A DNA stretch of 16,833 bases from CAYNTC01 sp964432925 (GTDB taxonomy: Bacteria > Planctomycetota > Phycisphaerae > Sedimentisphaerales > Anaerobacaceae), in NCBI GenBank assembly GCA_964432925.1, contig CAYSPM010000048.1:1-16833 (forward strand), read 5' to 3'. The notes under the pieces were generated by a model, which was given only the letters and a program-made list of their open reading frames with translations, searched no databases and was not told the origin of the DNA. A program made the translations under genes and the position numbers. Of the stretch, positions 6,758-14,269 are shown piece by piece (within the stretch, counting starts at the first letter, position 1; each line of letters starts with the position of its first letter).

Positions 6758-7792
6758 TTACCGGTTATCTCTGACAGCTTGCAGAACTGCATTTATATTC
6801 TCTGTGGTGACATCCGGGGGCATGCCGCCGCCACAGGAGACTATGATCCGACTTTTATCTTCGAGCGGTTCAAGCATCGAGTTAGCGTGTTTTGATATAT
6901 CGTCAGGAGTGCCGGCAGCAAGAACATCACGTGGCGGGATATTGCCGAGCAACGTCACTTTATTATTGGTAAGCTCTTTTATTTGCAGTAGCGAATGGTC
7001 TGGACTGAAGTTGAAAAGATTGACTTCCATTTCAGATAGTGAGGGGGCGCAGACCAAACCACTTGCATCATTGTGGAAGAACTTAACCGCTGCGTTAAAG
7101 CTTGTGTAGATACGCTTTAGATGTGGCAGTGCGGTCTTTCTAAAATCATCAGGTCCTAAAAAGCCAACAATATCATCGAGAATAAAAATGCCATCAATAG
7201 AGGTGAACGTTTGCTTTTGGAGTTGAAGCCAATCAATAATGAAATCTGTTATCATTGATAGTAAACAGTCTGTTTCATCCGGATTAGTAATGATGGCTGT
7301 AAGAAATTCTGTGGTGCCCATGAGAAAGGTGGCGATGTTCAAAGGCCCACGGGAAACAGCAAACCTGATCTTGTGGCCGGATTGCTCGATTTGTTCCTGA
7401 TGGCTTTTAAGTCGATTGATAACAAACGGCAGCAGGCCGTCGGTTTGAGGATTTGGCTTTTTAAGCTCGTGTACATCCTTAATGTCGGAGATGATTTTTT
7501 CTGCGAAAGGTAAGTTGTTTTCCGACCATCGGCATTTAGTGCCGAAAGCCGATGGCTCGGTGCACATGCCGAATTCCGCCCAGAAGCCTGGCAGAAATAT
7601 AATGTCCGTAAAGGTGTTAACGGCAGAAAGGTTAGCATCAAGCCACTTTTGGTCGCTGCAATAATAATCCATTGTGGATATACCTGCCCAGCCGGGTAGC
7701 CAGGGACTGTCGATAACAAATCCGACCGGCAGAGGTTCAAATAATTCGCCCTTGATTACGTCTATTAATTTTTGCCATTGTTCGTCGGTCAT
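6758..7792 (-). CDS. UroD/MtaA-superfamily protein (uroporphyrinogen decarboxylase-like), function unknown
   Basis: A 344-residue cytoplasmic protein with the overall pattern of the UroD/cobalamin-methyltransferase (MtaA/MtbA) TIM-barrel superfamily. The C-terminal landmarks are FHNDASG, FNFSPDHSL, VTLLGNIPPRDVLAAGTPDD and SCGGGMPPDVTTENINAVLQ. The last matches the superfamily ending G-C-G-x-P-x-x-T-x-x-E-N. MtaA-type methyltransferases use His-x-Cys plus a distant Cys to bind zinc. Here the first motif reads HND, while the distant Cys (SCGGG) is kept, so a changed metal site is possible. The N-terminus has many W, Y and F residues (FVIDSPWLPGWAG). An AGGAG lies upstream of the start. It is the last gene of the leftward operon, 43 bases after a sugar-type oxidoreductase. 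A haem-synthesis role is unlikely in this context; the substrate is unknown. Confidence 0.75.
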   Translation of the reverse strand: MTDEQWQKLIDVIKGELFEPLPVGFVIDSPWLPGWAGISTMDYYCSDQKWLDANLSAVNTFTDIIFLPGFWAEFGMCTEPSAFGTKCRWSENNLPFAEKIISDIKDVHELKKPNPQTDGLLPFVINRLKSHQEQIEQSGHKIRFAVSRGPLNIATFLMGTTEFLTAIITNPDETDCLLSMITDFIIDWLQLQKQTFTSIDGIFILDDIVGFLGPDDFRKTALPHLKRIYTSFNAAVKFFHNDASGLVCAPSLSEMEVNLFNFSPDHSLLQIKELTNNKVTLLGNIPPRDVLAAGTPDDISKHANSMLEPLEDKSRIIVSCGGGMPPDVTTENINAVLQAVRDNR

Positions 7793-7835
7793 CGTTCTGA
7801 CGCTCCTACGGGGTGCTAATATGTGTGCTATTTAT

Positions 7836-9011
7836 TTAGAAGGTCTTGATCGGAATTTCCTCGCCGGCCTTCTCAGCGGAGACATACGCACTATAGATAG
7901 TTGAGATGCAATCTGCTGCGAGATTGCTATTGCTTTCGAGCGATTCACCGTATGCTACGGTACGATAGAACGCCTCTATTTCTTGCGGATAGCCGGTGAA
8001 CCAGTCTTCGTCGGGTGATGGATTGGTCCAGCCTTGTTTTGTGCCAATCTTTTCTACAACATAAATGTCATTGAAATTCTGTTCTATCGGGTTGTATGTT
8101 TGCATAGCTGTGTTTGGGTTGATATTACAGATTGTGCGGTGATTGTTGGCGGTGACTTCCAGCCAGTTATGAATTCCGCCCAGGACTATATCCGAGGCAA
8201 TGATGTTGGCAATTGTTCCATCCTCGAACACAATGTGCATCATCGAGAAATCATCAATGTCGTAGTAGTCACTTCGGATGTGCCCTTCGTCTCTGAAACT
8301 GGGCATTCGAGTTAGCGCATGGACGCGCGCGGTGACAGTCTTTGGCCGAATTGGTTTTGAATTTCTTATCTTTCCTTCCACACGCTTCAGGTAAAGCGCA
8401 GCCGTGAGCGGGTGACATCCTTTGCCGATCATTACGCCACCGCCTGAATATTTCCAGTATCCGTAGGTTTTGGCGTGCGAGCCCGAATGTGCCTCTTCGC
8501 CGTAGATCCACAAAATTTGCGCGCCGGTTTTTTCGATGATTTCACGTTCTTTCTGAATCGACGGTGCATAAACCCAGTTTTCAGCATAGAGAATTTTACC
8601 TTTGCTTTTCTTCTCCGCTTTAAGCATTCGTTCGATGCTCGCCAGGGCGTTATCGAGGGCTATTTGTTTGCTCAAAGTATCGCCGCGGAAATCGTCAGAG
8701 CCGTCGCCAAAGTAGCCGGTTAGCGGTTTTTCCACAACAGCGAACTTATCCTTTTCAAGTGCGGCTATTGCAATAGATTCGTGCGCTGAAGCCGTCGCAC
8801 AGCAGTGAATTACATCCACATCGTCGAGCAGCTTTTCAAGCGATTTGTAGACCTTAATTCCTCTTTCCTGTGCGTATTCCTCGGCCCCTTGTAGTGAGAA
8901 GACACCTTTTATATCTACATGGGTGCTATAAACCTTCTTTATGGCTTCGAAATGAAAGGATGCTGAAAATCCGGCACCAACAATTCCGGCACGAACAGTT
9001 TTTTTCTGCAT
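7836..9011 (-). CDS. Gfo/Idh/MocA-family NAD(P)-dependent oxidoreductase, cytoplasmic
   Basis: A 391-residue dehydrogenase-type protein without a signal peptide. The N-terminal Rossmann fold begins VRAGIVGAGFSASFHFEAI (GxGxxxxxH form), and AVVEKPLTGYFGDG contains the conserved EKP lysine. The C-terminal alpha/beta domain has SGGGVMIGKGCHPLTAALYL, which matches the family substrate-site motif ending in a histidine. These enzymes oxidise or reduce sugars, inositols and related polyols. A longer-than-usual segment after EKP (about residues 97-125, GDGSDDFRGDTLSKQ) suggests a particular subfamily. AAGG lies 9 bases before the ATG. It is 32 bases downstream of the PmoA-like gene and 43 bases upstream of the UroD-like gene, so all three are probably cotranscribed. 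The substrate is not readable from sequence. Confidence 0.87.
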   Translation of the reverse strand: MQKKTVRAGIVGAGFSASFHFEAIKKVYSTHVDIKGVFSLQGAEEYAQERGIKVYKSLEKLLDDVDVIHCCATASAHESIAIAALEKDKFAVVEKPLTGYFGDGSDDFRGDTLSKQIALDNALASIERMLKAEKKSKGKILYAENWVYAPSIQKEREIIEKTGAQILWIYGEEAHSGSHAKTYGYWKYSGGGVMIGKGCHPLTAALYLKRVEGKIRNSKPIRPKTVTARVHALTRMPSFRDEGHIRSDYYDIDDFSMMHIVFEDGTIANIIASDIVLGGIHNWLEVTANNHRTICNINPNTAMQTYNPIEQNFNDIYVVEKIGTKQGWTNPSPDEDWFTGYPQEIEAFYRTVAYGESLESNSNLAADCISTIYSAYVSAEKAGEEIPIKTF

Positions 9012-9043
9012 ACGATTGACCTTTTTAACTCAAAATTTCCAGA

Positions 9044-9985
9044 CTAATATTCTCGGTTAATTTGCGAATACTGCTGGAAGATATCAGAAATTTTCGCAGT
9101 TTTAGCATCGCCAGCATGAATGACGACACGGTATCTCAAGGTTAGGACCTGACCTTTGGATAGCTCAAGGCGGTCATCTTCCAACCAGAACATCGGCGTT
9201 GGCGAGAAGAATCCATAATCGCGAGTAAACCATTTAGATGGGAACCAGCGATTGCGTGGGTGTTGAATAATAGCGATGCCCTCTGTAACGCTGCCCCGTG
9301 TGCCGCTGTAATCACACCACGGCGAGGCGATGCCCCAGGTTTCCTTTTCGCTGGTTTTACCTTCAGCGTTTATCAATGTGCCGCCGGACTTGACGCTCAA
9401 CTCCGGCGCAACCCGCGCCGAGAACAGCGAATGGTTCGTCTTTAGAATTTGTATGTCTGTCAACGGTTCAAGTGCAATCTCAAAATCGATAAAGCGCAGA
9501 TCGGTACTTGGTGCTGTGATAGTAACGGTGCGATGGTCGCTTATGACTGGTTCCTTACCGGGCTGCTGCCAGAGGCATTCGTCCACAAACGTAATACGAT
9601 TGTCCAGTATCTTAATGATTCGCGGCCCTTGCGAAATGATTTGGCCCTGCTCGTTAGATTCCTGCCAATAATTGCCGCCGTTGACTCGGTCGCAGCCGAA
9701 GAATAAAGAATGATGATGCGGATAAGGTTGTGACGTTTCGGTTGTGATGGTTTCACCGGAGGCTGGGCCATTCACCGGCCAAAAATACGGGCACTTTTGC
9801 GATTTGTCGAATTTGTAGCATGTAAAAACTTTGCCGCCTACAGTCACGGTTATCTGATTCTCTTCGAGCTTGGCGGTGAGCTTGAGCTGATTTGTGTCTG
9901 TAGACGCAATTGATTTTGCTAAAGTTAGAGCGCTGCAGCCGAGAACAATTAATAATATTGAGAAGAACCTGATCTTGTATTTCAT
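9044..9985 (-). CDS. PmoA-like (DUF6807) secreted protein
   Basis: A 313-residue exported protein. Residues 1-24 form a signal peptide (KYKIRFFSILLIVLGCSALTLA). The VLGC is close to a lipobox, so it may be a lipoprotein; simple cleavage after LTLA is the alternative. The mature part contains PYFWPVNGPASGE, PHHHSLFFGCDRVNGGNYW, a SPWCDYSG segment and GIAIIQHPRNRWFPSKWFTRDYGFF. This is the pattern of the family labelled methane oxygenase PmoA (PF14100/DUF6807). That label is misleading: there are no membrane helices of a methane monooxygenase. The family is common in planctomycete and Bacteroidetes sugar-degradation clusters beside Gfo/Idh/MocA genes, as here. The histidine cluster HHH could bind metal or sugar. 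Activity is unknown. Confidence 0.8.
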   Translation of the reverse strand: MKYKIRFFSILLIVLGCSALTLAKSIASTDTNQLKLTAKLEENQITVTVGGKVFTCYKFDKSQKCPYFWPVNGPASGETITTETSQPYPHHHSLFFGCDRVNGGNYWQESNEQGQIISQGPRIIKILDNRITFVDECLWQQPGKEPVISDHRTVTITAPSTDLRFIDFEIALEPLTDIQILKTNHSLFSARVAPELSVKSGGTLINAEGKTSEKETWGIASPWCDYSGTRGSVTEGIAIIQHPRNRWFPSKWFTRDYGFFSPTPMFWLEDDRLELSKGQVLTLRYRVVIHAGDAKTAKISDIFQQYSQINREY

Positions 9986-10129
9986 CTTGTAATCTTTAAT
10001 AAACCCAACAGTATAAATCTGGTTCTTCTATAAAATCCAGACCTGTATAGAAATTCAAAATCCAAATTTTCAAAACTTTGCCAGCTTTTTGCATAGTAAC
10101 ATTAATAATAGAGTTTCATAAGTTTGTAC
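9986..10129 (-). promoter_or_regulatory. Spacer with candidate promoter region of the PmoA-like gene
   Basis: This 144-base, very AT-rich spacer is the largest gap in the leftward operon and could hold a second promoter. Read leftward it contains the direct repeat TGGATTTT twice (near 10057 and 10039) and a TATACT box near 10013. No hairpin terminator is obvious. Confidence 0.25.
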
Positions 10130-11488
10130 TTACAGGTGCCATGGACCACGCATCGGTCGCGAGATCATGCGATTGGCCTGGTCATTATTAACGAACACTT
10201 CGAGATCGGGATCCCATTTTAGTTTGTGTCCGAGCCGCATTGAGATTTCGCCAAGCAGGCACACTGTGCAGGAACGATGAGCAACCTCGACCGGTGCAAT
10301 AGTCTCGGCACGTGAACGGACGCAGTCAAAGAAGTTTGCCTTGTGGTTATTGCTCTCGTAAAGGTGGATTTCATCAGGACCGATTTTTGTCGTTAAAAGC
10401 GACTTCGGCTGGGCGTCGATATGGCCTCGCCTGACATAAACCCAGCCTTCGCTGCCCTCAAACAAAACGCCTTGCTTGTTCTTCTTGTTGTCGGCACATA
10501 TAACTTTGACGCCGTTTGCATACGTGTACTCGATCTCAAACGCTCCATGGACGTCCCACAGACCATCTTTTGGATACTCTGTATGCCCTTCGATCTCGAC
10601 AGGGCCTGTGTTTTCTGTATCCATACCCCAGTGGGCGATGTCGTTATGGTGTGCGCCCCAGCCGGTTATCATGCCTGAGCCGTAGTCTGATATTCGCAGC
10701 CAACCTGGTCGGCCGTATCCCTGCCGCGGGTGAACGCGCTTCTCGATGTAAGGAGCCGAGGGGGCAGGTCCGAGCCACAGGTCATAGTCGAGCCAATCGG
10801 GTACGGGCATCGGCGCTTGTGGCGGACAAGATGGGTCGATATCGAATCCGACTTTCACGGTCTGTAGTTTTCCAATTCGGCCATTGCGAACCAGCTCACA
10901 GGCAAAGCGAAACCTCGTCTCGGAGCGCTGTTGAGAGCCAACCAGCAACACACGCCCATACTGGCGGATAGTATCACTGAGTATCCTTCCCTCCGGGATT
11001 GTCAGAGTTAAGGGTTTCTGGATAAAGATATCCTTACCTGCCTTTGCAGTGGCAATTGCCGGAATAGCGTGCCAGTGGTCGGGCGTAACGATAAAGACCG
11101 TATCGATATCCGATCGCTCAATTAGATCTCTGAAGTCTTTGTAGACGGCACAACCTTTGTATGTGCTGGAGGTGCTCTGGCGAGCATAGCTATCTTCCAC
11201 AAGGTTCTTTGCGTTATTTGCTCTCTTAGAATCAACGTCGCAGACAGCTACAACTTGTACGCTCCTAAAACCCAGAACCTCTTTCAGGTCGCCCATAGCC
11301 ATCCGGCCTACGCCAATAAAACCAGCCGTGATGCGGTTGCTTGGTGCGTCCTTGCCGAATACCGAACTCGGTACAATGGCTGGGCCGACTAAGCCTATGG
11401 CCGCTGCTGTTTGTACTGAGTTTCTCAAAAACTCCCGGCGTGTCAAAGCATTCGTGGCATTTTTGCTGTGTGGTGTACTTTTAAGCAT
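10130..11488 (-). CDS. Tat-exported Gfo/Idh/MocA-family oxidoreductase
   Basis: A 452-residue protein with a twin-arginine signal: TRREFLRNSVQTAAAIGLVG within residues 16-36, followed by a likely cleavage region around SVFGKDA (about residue 48). The Rossmann fold follows (ITAGFIGVGRMAMGDL), then FIVTPDHWHAIPAI and IFIQKPLTLT, where the family EKP lysine is kept as QKP. The C-terminal domain has GSGMITGWGAHHNDIAHWGM, the histidine-rich substrate motif of the secreted planctomycete-type Gfo/Idh/MocA group. Tat export means folding with the cofactor bound in the cytoplasm, as known for Zymomonas glucose-fructose oxidoreductase, so the enzyme would act on sugars in the periplasm. It is the first gene of the leftward operon and is divergent from another Tat-exported enzyme 203 bases away. 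Confidence 0.92.
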   Translation of the reverse strand: MLKSTPHSKNATNALTRREFLRNSVQTAAAIGLVGPAIVPSSVFGKDAPSNRITAGFIGVGRMAMGDLKEVLGFRSVQVVAVCDVDSKRANNAKNLVEDSYARQSTSSTYKGCAVYKDFRDLIERSDIDTVFIVTPDHWHAIPAIATAKAGKDIFIQKPLTLTIPEGRILSDTIRQYGRVLLVGSQQRSETRFRFACELVRNGRIGKLQTVKVGFDIDPSCPPQAPMPVPDWLDYDLWLGPAPSAPYIEKRVHPRQGYGRPGWLRISDYGSGMITGWGAHHNDIAHWGMDTENTGPVEIEGHTEYPKDGLWDVHGAFEIEYTYANGVKVICADNKKNKQGVLFEGSEGWVYVRRGHIDAQPKSLLTTKIGPDEIHLYESNNHKANFFDCVRSRAETIAPVEVAHRSCTVCLLGEISMRLGHKLKWDPDLEVFVNNDQANRMISRPMRGPWHL

Positions 11489-11690
11489 TTCTAACCTGCC
11501 TTTTCTGTCTGCAAAGACCAGCCTTTATCATTGATTTGCGGTGGCCAATTATATTGAATGTACTATAGGCCCGCAACGAGAATCTGCTTGCGTTACAGCT
11601 ATTTTTTGCCTTATCCTGTAGTTGGCACGTAACGTTTCGGCCAGTTTTTCGGTGGTTAAAGCACAGGAGTTATTTGAGAGGATAACAAGC
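11489..11690. promoter_or_regulatory. Divergent promoter region between two Tat-enzyme genes
   Basis: These 202 bases separate the leftward operon from the rightward TIM-barrel gene and must drive both. No box pair with correct spacing stands out; TTGATT at 11531 with TATATT at 11550 is too close. No operator palindrome was recognised. Confidence 0.4.
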
Positions 11691-12557
11691 ATGGCACAAA
11701 AACGAACGCGAAGACGGTTTTTAAAGATGGTTGGCGAGGGAGCGGTGGCCTCTTTGGCTGGAAGCAGCATTATTTTCGGTCAAAAAGCTTATGCCAATGA
11801 GCACGATAACAGCGAACTCATAGAAAAGAAGAGTTTTGAGCTTGGCTTAGCTTCGTATACTCTGAGAGAATTCAATCTGGAAGATACGCTTACTATGACC
11901 AAACGGCTCGGACTAAAATACATCGCGCTTAAGAGCATGCATTTACCGCTCGATAGCAGTGCCGAGCAGATACGCGAGGTCGTGGAGAAAATTCAGCAAG
12001 CCGGGCTAAAACTTTACGGTGGCAGCGTAATTTATATGAACAAAGAGGCTGAGGTACATCGCGCATTTGACTATGCCAAGGCTGCCGGCATGAAGGTCAT
12101 AATAGGTGTGCCGAAGCCTGAGCTGCTTTCCTTGGTTAATGAGAAGGTTCAGCAATATGACATCAAGGTTGCGCTTCATAATCATGGCCCAACAGACAGG
12201 ATATATCCAACGCCGGAAAGCGCATACGAGAGAATCAAGGATTTGGATAAACGTATTGGGCTTTGCAATGACATCGGACATACGATGCGGGCTGGCGTAG
12301 ACCCATCGATCTCAGTTGAGAGGTTTGCCCAGCGGCTGTTAGATGTGCATATGAAAGATGTAACAGCAGCGGACAAAAGTGGTAGGGACGTAGAAGTAGG
12401 GCGAGGTGTCATTGATATCCCGAGATTTCTCAGAACACTTAAAAGAATCGGCTACACCGGCGTCGTGTCATTTGAGTATGAAAAGGACGCGAAGGATCCG
12501 TTAGCAGGCTTAGCTGAGTCGGTCGGCTACGTTAGGGGCGTGTTGGCTGCGATATAA
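11691..12557 (+). CDS. Tat-exported sugar phosphate isomerase/epimerase-type TIM barrel (AP_endonuc_2 family)
   Basis: A 288-residue protein. The start at ATG 11691 is preferred over upstream in-frame codons because the protein then opens MAQKRTRRRFLKMVGEGAVA, a textbook twin-arginine signal (RRRFLKM) ending near YANE, and GAGAGG lies about 10 bases upstream. The rest is a xylose-isomerase-like TIM barrel: ELGLASYTLREF on strand 1, VALHNHGP, GLCNDIGHTM and LLDVHMKDV, ending in VVSFEYEKD. The D, H and E at these strand ends are the usual metal ligands of the family. Family members isomerise or epimerise sugars, or eliminate across 3-keto-glycosides. Export by Tat is unusual for a true sugar-phosphate enzyme and suggests a periplasmic, non-phosphorylated substrate. 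It is divergent from the Tat-exported Gfo/Idh/MocA gene. Confidence 0.9.
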   Translation: MAQKRTRRRFLKMVGEGAVASLAGSSIIFGQKAYANEHDNSELIEKKSFELGLASYTLREFNLEDTLTMTKRLGLKYIALKSMHLPLDSSAEQIREVVEKIQQAGLKLYGGSVIYMNKEAEVHRAFDYAKAAGMKVIIGVPKPELLSLVNEKVQQYDIKVALHNHGPTDRIYPTPESAYERIKDLDKRIGLCNDIGHTMRAGVDPSISVERFAQRLLDVHMKDVTAADKSGRDVEVGRGVIDIPRFLRTLKRIGYTGVVSFEYEKDAKDPLAGLAESVGYVRGVLAAI

Positions 12558-12637
12558 TTTTAGAACGCGGGCTTAAAGGCTGACTATTGATGCCGGTTCA
12601 GTGAAGGAGTTTTTTGCCTCAGATTGGAGAGTAACTT

Positions 12638-14086
12638 GTGCCTTATAATATTAGAATGGTGAGCACATATCCGCCGAGGAAGTGTGGCATTGGAACTTTT
12701 TCACGCGATTTAGCAACGGCGCTTGCGCATTTTACTGGCGAGGTTGGCCATGTGCGAGTCACGGCGATTGATAATGAAAGTGGTCCTTATGATATTCCGG
12801 TGGACCTTACAATAGACCAGTATAATCCTGAATCCTGGCGTAATGCAATCACCCATATTTCAACTCGTGCGAGTGAAAGCTCTAATCCTACCGTAGTAAT
12901 ACTTCAGCACGAATACGGACTTGACCCTGATGAAGATGGGAACGATGGCCAGGGAAATAACTTTATTAATCTGGCCAAGGTATTCCATGAACGTGGCCTG
13001 ACAACGTTAGTCTATTTACATACTGTTTTGGATGGGCCAGACCCCTATAAGAAAGATACCATCCTGGAGTTGGCCCAGTATAGTGACGGACTGATAGTAA
13101 CAACCGAAAGTGCAATTCAGATACTTGAGTCTAATATCTATGGGATTCAACATGCAAAGCTTAAACATATCGACCACGGCATCAGAATGCAGCACCCATC
13201 GCAGTACGATCGTCTTGAAATAAAGCGTCAGTACAGGCTGGAAAACCGGTTTCTGATTACGACGGTTGGACTTCTATCGCCGGATAAGGGCGTTCAGTAC
13301 GGTATCCGGGCCTATGGTAAATTCCTGGATGAATCCTGCACGGAGTCTCAGAGAAAAAGGATCGTGTACCTAATAGCTGGCCAGTGTCACCCCGAATTTG
13401 TAAAGGCCGATAGTGGAGATTCCTATCGGGAATTTCAGGCTACACTTAATCAAGCACTTGAAGACGCAAAACTAAGATGGTGCAAGGTAAAGGAGCTCGG
13501 CACAACAGACTTTGAAAAGTATGACCTTGTCTTTCTGGATACGTTTCTGGATGAAAATACACTACTGAAGATTTACGGCGCGGCGAATGTGATGGTGCTG
13601 TCTTATCTTAATATGCAGCAGATATCCAGTGGCATATTAGCAGACACGTTAGGCTCGGGTAGAGTGGCGATAGCGACAAAATTCAGGTATGCAAAGGAAC
13701 TAATTCATTCGAACAAACGCTGCCCGGATGGCCTAATTATCGGCAGGTACGCCAGAGGCATCTTGGTTGATCCGGGCGAGCCTTCTATCGAACAAATCGC
13801 TCAGGCTCTCGATTATTTGGTTTTCAACGAGAAGAAGCGTCTTATGATGGAAAAGCAGGCCCATCAGAGGGGTTTCCAGATGCGGTGGTATAATAGTGCG
13901 TGGGCGTTGTTACAATATATTGACTTTATTCAAGAGCAGAAGGAGCTTGTAACTGGCCGAGGCGTAAAATTTGTAAGGGAAAAGCCTTCTATGATACAAT
14001 TTAATAAGCACCGCCCTACAACCGGAAATTCGTCTTCGGCAAGAGCGAGTTTGGTTCAGAGCGAGGAGAAAATCTTGCCTGCATAG
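12638..14086 (+). CDS. GT4-like glycosyltransferase
   Basis: A 482-residue two-domain (GT-B) glycosyltransferase with no signal peptide. It opens IRMVSTYPPRKCGIGTFSRD, the N-terminal glycine loop of a GT4 subgroup; then VVILQHEYGLD, LVYLHTVL, and FLITTVGLLSPDKGVQYGIR at the start of the C-terminal nucleotide-sugar domain. The canonical GT4 E-x7-E is replaced by QQISSGILADTLGSG, a form seen in a group often found near GH130 phosphorylases. The last 40 residues are polar and probably disordered. The start is GTG 12638, with TTGGAGAG 6 bases upstream. It lies 80 bases after the Tat TIM-barrel gene and is probably cotranscribed. Donor and acceptor cannot be read from sequence. Confidence 0.87.
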   Translation: MPYNIRMVSTYPPRKCGIGTFSRDLATALAHFTGEVGHVRVTAIDNESGPYDIPVDLTIDQYNPESWRNAITHISTRASESSNPTVVILQHEYGLDPDEDGNDGQGNNFINLAKVFHERGLTTLVYLHTVLDGPDPYKKDTILELAQYSDGLIVTTESAIQILESNIYGIQHAKLKHIDHGIRMQHPSQYDRLEIKRQYRLENRFLITTVGLLSPDKGVQYGIRAYGKFLDESCTESQRKRIVYLIAGQCHPEFVKADSGDSYREFQATLNQALEDAKLRWCKVKELGTTDFEKYDLVFLDTFLDENTLLKIYGAANVMVLSYLNMQQISSGILADTLGSGRVAIATKFRYAKELIHSNKRCPDGLIIGRYARGILVDPGEPSIEQIAQALDYLVFNEKKRLMMEKQAHQRGFQMRWYNSAWALLQYIDFIQEQKELVTGRGVKFVREKPSMIQFNKHRPTTGNSSSARASLVQSEEKILPA

Positions 14087-14150
14087 GGCGAATTTTGAGC
14101 TTGGCCATCCTGCGCAGCATGGCTTACGCCACTTACGGGAGATTCTGCCC

Positions 14151-14170
14151 AGGCCTTCGGCTTTGTTTTT
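14151..14170 (+). terminator. Likely intrinsic terminator after the glycosyltransferase
   Basis: AGGCC-TTC-GGCTT can form a five-pair stem (one G-T pair) with a three-base loop, followed directly by TGTTTTT. It lies 65 bases after the glycosyltransferase stop, at the boundary with convergent genes. Confidence 0.42.
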
Positions 14171-14269
14171 CATAATTGATATTGGATTTTACAACTCTTT
14201 ATAGCGGTTATTTTCCTCGTTATCAACGTGGAATTCTTATTTAAATTATTTTATCTCTATAAGAAATCA

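Noticed and set aside
9044..9985. Methane monooxygenase subunit (from the family name PmoA)
   Set aside because: There are no transmembrane helices and it sits in a sugar-enzyme context; the name is inherited and does not describe activity.
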